Below the pieces are notes generated by a model, which saw only the letters and a list, made by a program, of their open reading frames with translations, was not told the DNA's origin and did no database searches. A stretch of 8,963 bases of DNA from JBEKCP01 sp050014815 (GTDB lineage: Bacteria > Planctomycetota > Planctomycetia > Pirellulales > Thermoguttaceae): the NCBI GenBank assembly GCA_050014815.1, contig JBEKCP010000214.1:1-8963 (forward strand), in the 5' to 3' direction. The position numbers and the translations under genes were made by a program. Below, piece after piece: positions 6,491 to 8,963 of this stretch; position 1 is the first letter of the stretch; the number at the start of each line of letters is the position of its first letter.

Positions 6491-6494
6491 GGTT

Positions 6495-6539
6495 CCCGGA
6501 GTGCCCCTCTTGACACTCCCGGAGACGGAGGAGGAGAAT
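6495..6539 (+). promoter_or_regulatory. Candidate nth promoter with an overlapping inverted repeat
   Basis: TTGACA (6510-6515), an 18-nt spacer and GAGAAT (6534-6539, four of six consensus bases) point toward nth, with a start near 6546. An inverted repeat cccggagtg (6495-6503) / cactcccgg (6514-6522; 8 of 9 bp, 10-nt loop) overlaps the -35 box and lies between the back-to-back folE and nth promoters. It could be an operator site; no regulator is identified. Confidence 0.35.
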
Positions 6540-6592
6540 TACTCCCGAAGGACTGCTTTTGCCTGCGGCTCCAGAACCCCCGACGATCCGCC

Positions 6593-7243
6593 ATGGCCGC
6601 CTCGACCCCTGAAAAGAAGCACGCGGCGGACGTCGTCCGCATCCTCCGCCGCGCCTATCCCGATGCCGCCTGCTCGCTGGACTTCCACACGCCGCTGGAG
6701 CTGCTGGTGGCCACGATCCTGTCGGCCCAGTGTACCGACGAGCGTGTGAACCGGGTCACCGCGCCCCTCTTCCGCAAGCACCCGACGGCCGCCCATTACG
6801 CCCGCGCCCCCCTGGCCGAGCTCGAGCGCGACGTGCAGAGCACGGGCTTCTTCCGCAACAAGGCCAAGAACATCCAGAACGCCTGCCGGATCCTCGCCGA
6901 ACGTTTCGACGGCCAGGTCCCTCAAGACTTGGACGCCCTGGTCGATCTGCCGGGCATCGGACGAAAGACCGCCAACGTCGTCCTCGGCACGGCGTTCGGG
7001 ATCCCCTCGGGCGTCGTGGTCGATACGCACGTCGCCCGGATCAGCCGCCGGCTGGGACTCTCCCGGCAGAAGGATCCGGAGAAGATCGAACAAGACCTTA
7101 TGGAATTGATTCCGCAGAAGGAGTGGATCGCCCTGAGCCACCGGATGATCCGGCACGGCCGCCAGGTCTGTACGGCCAGGAAGCCCCAGTGCGGCGTCTG
7201 CCCGTTGGAAGCGATTTGTCCGAAAATAGGGATTGGGGAATGA
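6593..7243 (+). CDS. nth: Endonuclease III (DNA glycosylase / AP lyase)
   Basis: This base-excision repair enzyme removes oxidised pyrimidines and nicks abasic sites. The 216 residues show the helix-hairpin-helix LPGIGRKTANVVLG (119-132) with catalytic Lys125, the catalytic Asp144 in VVDTHVARISRRLGL, the N-terminal ATILSAQCTDERVN (40-53), and a complete [4Fe-4S] motif C193-x6-C200-x2-C203-x5-C209. ATG 6593 gives the normal N-terminus (E. coli Nth is 211 residues); the ribosome-binding site is poor. The last residues, KIGIGE, and the stop come from a repeat-like sequence (gggattgggga) whose inverted partner lies before dcd, so the native C-terminal tail seems replaced; all catalytic and cluster residues are upstream and intact. 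It is divergent from folE across a 137-nt control region. Confidence 0.97.
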   Translation: MAASTPEKKHAADVVRILRRAYPDAACSLDFHTPLELLVATILSAQCTDERVNRVTAPLFRKHPTAAHYARAPLAELERDVQSTGFFRNKAKNIQNACRILAERFDGQVPQDLDALVDLPGIGRKTANVVLGTAFGIPSGVVVDTHVARISRRLGLSRQKDPEKIEQDLMELIPQKEWIALSHRMIRHGRQVCTARKPQCGVCPLEAICPKIGIGE

Positions 7244-7377
7244 GTCGGAAGGCGGAAAAGGGAAGCACGAAATCCGAAGCACCAAATCCGAAACAAATCC
7301 AAAATCCAAAATCCAAAATGGGGCGGCCCCCTCATCCTCCTAATCCCTAATCCCCAATCCCCAATCCCTCACTTCCC
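7227..7377. repeat. AT-richer simple repeat region between nth and dcd
   Basis: It contains short-period copies of aaatccgaa / aaatccaaa (about 7268-7320) and of taatccc / ccaatcccc (7341-7369). The 12 bases agggattgggga (7228-7239, inside the nth 3' end) are the exact reverse complement of 7358-7369. Translations of such tracts (FGFWI, NPKSKM types) are spurious. No promoter, terminator or Shine-Dalgarno is evident, although this is the entire leader of dcd. Confidence 0.65.
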
Positions 7378-7956
7378 ATGGTCTTATCCGGCCACGAGAT
7401 TCGACGGCAGTTGGGCCAGAACATCATCATCGACCCGTTCGACGAGTCGAAGCTCAATCCGAACAGCTACAACCTCTCGCTGCACCACGAGCTGATGGTC
7501 TACGAGGAGGTGGTGCTGGACATGCGGAAGGCGAACCGGGTGCGGCGGATGGCCATCCCGGCCGACGGCCTGATTCTCCAGCCGAACCAACTCTATCTCG
7601 GCCGGACGGTCGAGCGGACCGAGACCCGCAACCTCGTGCCGATGATCGAGGGCCGCTCGTCGATCGGGCGGCTGGGGCTGTTCGTTCACGTGACGGCCGG
7701 TTTCGGCGACGTCGGCTTCTGCGGCTATTGGACGCTGGAGATGTTCGCCGTCCAGCCGGTGCGGATCTTCGCCGGAGTGGCGATCTGCCAGATCTTCTAC
7801 CACGACATCCGGGGCACGTTCACCGAATACGCCAGCGACAAGTACCAGCACAACACGGACATCCAGCCGAGCCTCTTGTTCAAGGAATTATCGCCCGACT
7901 GCGGCCGCGACCCGCAGCAGCGTTTGCCCTTCGGCCTGGAGCAATCCGGCGGGTGA
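7378..7956 (+). CDS. dcd: dCTP deaminase
   Basis: It deaminates dCTP to dUTP, the precursor of dUMP for thymidylate synthesis. The protein is a homotrimeric dUTPase-fold enzyme of 192 residues (E. coli Dcd is 193). Motifs are the N-terminal LSGHEIRRQL, the NPNSYNLSL stretch (27-35), EGRSSIGRLGLFVHVTAGF (91-109; S94, S95 and R98 in the triphosphate and catalytic region), catalytic Glu121 in WTLEM, and the C-terminal nucleotide-binding segment SDKYQHNTDIQPS (153-165). Whether it also has dUTPase activity cannot be decided here. ATG 7378 fits the family start, but the bases just upstream (ccctcacttccc) are pyrimidine-rich and give no Shine-Dalgarno, which is unusual. The gene follows nth in the same direction after a 134-nt repeat spacer. 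Confidence 0.95.
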   Translation: MVLSGHEIRRQLGQNIIIDPFDESKLNPNSYNLSLHHELMVYEEVVLDMRKANRVRRMAIPADGLILQPNQLYLGRTVERTETRNLVPMIEGRSSIGRLGLFVHVTAGFGDVGFCGYWTLEMFAVQPVRIFAGVAICQIFYHDIRGTFTEYASDKYQHNTDIQPSLLFKELSPDCGRDPQQRLPFGLEQSGG

Positions 7957-7984
7957 ACACTGCCAGGATGACGCGTAATCGCCA

Positions 7985-8040
7985 TCAGGAGGTCTGTCTC
8001 TCCGGAACTTAAGCGAAACGAACGGGATAAGATCTCCTGA
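7985..8040 (+). repeat. Inverted repeat downstream of dcd
   Basis: tcaggaggtct (7985-7995) and agatctcctga (8030-8040) are complementary at 10 of 11 positions (the odd pair is G-T/U compatible) with a 34-nt loop. It lies 29 nt after the dcd stop and 31 nt before the next start. No T-run follows. It may be a structure at the end of the dcd mRNA or in the leader of the next gene. Confidence 0.4.
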
Positions 8041-8070
8041 GCACCACAACGCAAGCACAAGGCAATCGCA

Positions 8071-8493
8071 ATGTTCTTTGGGGTGTCTATAGGCTGGATT
8101 TATATCGGTCTTGCGTGCGGGATACCTGCTGCATGTGCAATGTTGTTCCTCATTCGCAGGACGATCTATTACCTATGCGTTTGGCTTCCAGTTGTCACGA
8201 ACCTTGCAGGCTGGGCCAGCTTTGCGATATGGTTGTTGTGGCGGATGCCCGATCGCCGGTTTGACCACGGGCCCAGTGCCGCGCCCTTTCCGCCAGAGTT
8301 CTTTTGGCTTCTCATTTTTGGTCCCATATTTGTCGCCTTGCTGATAGCGGTCTGTGCTTTCCCACCGTTTAAGGCGTGGAAACCTCGATCCATCATTGTT
8401 GGAATCCTGGTCTCGCTCATTATTGGAGGCATGCTCGTCTGGAAGCTCGGTCCAATCGCCATGAGTCTGGCACACCATATGATGAGCGGGTGA
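8071..8493 (+). CDS. Small four-helix integral membrane protein, unknown function
   Basis: This 140-residue protein is not one I recognise. Hydrophobic segments lie at about 5-28, 32-57, 76-97 and 108-127. Charged residues sit at RR (29-30), RMPDRR (58-63) and KAWKPR (101-106), so the membrane orientation is ambiguous. The 64-75 loop is rich in Pro and Ala. No catalytic motif is present. ATG 8071 has a modest aaggc about 10 nt upstream. The coding region is less GC-rich than nth and dcd, as for the membrane gene at 812-1288, but I see no sequence similarity between the two. It is followed by a 470-base gene-less repeat region. It is likely an accessory gene; the open frame and helices support it being real. 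Confidence 0.7.
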   Translation: MFFGVSIGWIYIGLACGIPAACAMLFLIRRTIYYLCVWLPVVTNLAGWASFAIWLLWRMPDRRFDHGPSAAPFPPEFFWLLIFGPIFVALLIAVCAFPPFKAWKPRSIIVGILVSLIIGGMLVWKLGPIAMSLAHHMMSG

Positions 8494-8605
8494 CTTCAGG
8501 GAGAAGTTGTGAGCCGGGAATGGGGCCGGAAACTGGGAGGGATAGAAGGACACCGATATTAGCATTCGAACGGGCCACAATCAGTGACGTCTCATCTTTC
8601 CGTCC

Positions 8606-8743
8606 TTCGCGTCTTTGCGCCTTAGCGCCTTTGCGTGAAATACTCCGCATCCTGAACCGATGTCCTTGCGAGCGGCCCGTCTTGAAGGCAACGCGGTCGC
8701 TGGGGAGGGTATCACGCCAAGGCGCCAAGGCGCAAAGAAGACG
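8606..8743. repeat. Hairpin repeat of the gcgcaaag (AKAQRR) type, no gene inside
   Basis: The left arm 8606-8638 (ttcgcgtctttgcgcc then ttagcgcctttgcgtga) is the reverse complement of the right arm 8712-8743 (tcacgccaaggcgcc then aaggcgcaaag) at nearly all of the first 26 positions, with a loop of about 73 nt. Spurious translations such as AKAQRR are familiar from many unrelated bacterial genomes where this repeat type is dispersed. The design (long arms of short gcg-N-aaag units) parallels copies A and B, but the sequence differs. Confidence 0.8.
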
Positions 8744-8802
8744 TAATCACGGCCTGCCCGGCGAGCACGCTCACCAACGGGGGCGAAAAAGGGCGAACGG
8801 GC

Positions 8803-8906
8803 GAAAAACGGGACAGGTCCGACTTTGGAAAGCTGGGGAAGCATAGGTCCTTCAACGCCACTCCATATCTTGCCTATTTTGTCAATATCGGACCTGGCCC
8901 GTTTTC
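8803..8906. repeat. REP-like motif, inverted pair around a direct repeat
   Basis: gaaaaacgggacaggtccga (8803-8822) and tcggacctggcccgttttc (8888-8906) are reverse complements except for one mismatch and one single-base gap. The pair encloses the first 50-nt direct repeat. The first motif shares 13 identical bases with 1454-1466. Such paired inverted motifs are the layout of REP/BIME elements mobilised by REP-associated tyrosine transposases, but no such transposase gene is in the window. Confidence 0.6.
8828..8877 (+). repeat. Direct repeat X, copy 1
   Basis: A 50-nt unit beginning gaaagctggggaagcatagg and ending atatcttgcctat. It matches copy 2 (8915-8963) except for one single-base gap in the G-run and one substitution (caac versus cacc). 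The start-to-start distance is 87 nt. Confidence 0.85.
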
Positions 8907-8914
8907 TCCCCTTA

Positions 8915-8963
8915 GAAAGCTGGGAAGCATAGGTCCTTCACCGCCACTCCATATCTTGCCTAT
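8915..8963 (+). repeat. Direct repeat X, copy 2, reaching the window end
   Basis: A 49-nt unit, nearly identical to 8828-8877. The match runs to the last base, so the repeat may be longer and further copies may follow outside. What the unit encodes or does is unknown. Confidence 0.85.

Larger units (their letters stand above)
8494..8963. other. Gene-less, repeat-rich tail of the window
   Basis: I see no credible gene in these 470 bases; the short open frames on both strands translate repeat sequence (AKAQRR, AKALRRKDAK types). It holds a hairpin element (8606-8743), a purine-rich gggcgaaaaa / gggcgaacgg tract (8782-8810), a REP-like inverted pair (8803-8822 and 8888-8906) and two direct copies of a 49-50 nt sequence (8828-8877, 8915-8963). 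Confidence 0.7.

Noticed and set aside
2778..6749. A 1323-codon open frame on the plus strand, opposite folE and the dehydrogenase
   Set aside because: It is antisense to two clear enzymes over their whole length and reads low-complexity sequence rich in Arg, Ala, Gly, Pro and His. High GC at third positions of the real genes removes stops on the opposite strand.
7341..7369. Telomere-like ccctaa / ccccaa repeats
   Set aside because: Only a few degenerate units in a bacterial intergenic region, better explained as a simple repeat tract.
8581..8846. Short open frames on both strands containing AKAQRR / AKALRRKDAK sequences
   Set aside because: They are translations of the gcgcaaag repeat arms; such peptides recur in databases as spurious products of the repeat.
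8828..8963. Possible CRISPR array (49-50 nt repeat, 37 nt spacer)
   Set aside because: Only two copies are present, they differ by an indel and a substitution, and the presumed spacer is the inverted REP-like motif. No cas gene is visible.

Overview
The window is GC-rich, gene-dense bacterial chromosome. I think it comes from the Planctomycetota (Pirellulales-like). The reasons are a 5'-truncated outer-membrane barrel of a type I associate with planctomycetes, a GxxExxY protein, a CxxCxxCC protein, a long FAD/Fe-S dehydrogenase, and a heavy load of short palindromic and dispersed repeats between genes. The phylum call is inference, since no rRNA or marker gene is present.

Layout. Positions 3-704 (+) hold the 3' part of a beta-barrel outer-membrane protein. 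Positions 812-1288 (+) encode a small four-helix membrane protein of unknown function. Positions 1303-2171 form a composite block: a GxxExxY PD-(D/E)XK-like gene (1580-1981) sits between two copies, in the same orientation, of one palindromic element (1303-1450 and 2016-2171). On the minus strand follow a CxxCxxCC cysteine-cluster protein (2247-2663), a 78-nt palindromic element (2685-2762), and a two-gene unit read right to left: folE (GTP cyclohydrolase I, 6455-5793), then a 994-residue FAD/[4Fe-4S] D-2-hydroxyacid dehydrogenase of the D-LDH/YdiJ type (5786-2802), only 6 nt apart. A divergent control region (about 6456-6592) separates folE from nth (endonuclease III, 6593-7243, +). A repeat-rich spacer leads to dcd (dCTP deaminase, 7378-7956, +). 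A second orphan membrane protein follows (8071-8493, +). The last 470 bases have no gene and contain a third hairpin (8606-8743), a REP-like inverted motif pair (8803-8822 / 8888-8906) and two direct copies of a 49-50 nt sequence (8828-8877, 8915-8963). The last of these runs off the window.

How it fits together. The conserved core (folE, nth, dcd) is nucleotide and DNA housekeeping: pterin synthesis, base-excision repair and dUTP supply for dTMP. The dehydrogenase is translated with folE but shares no obvious pathway with it. The most interesting material is the repeat layer. The hairpin-GxxExxY-hairpin unit looks like a mobile or domesticated element. A gene-less hairpin of similar design and REP-like motifs elsewhere in the window suggest several families of short palindromes spreading in this genome. 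Repeat sequence appears to have replaced the end of nth and to form the whole leader of dcd.
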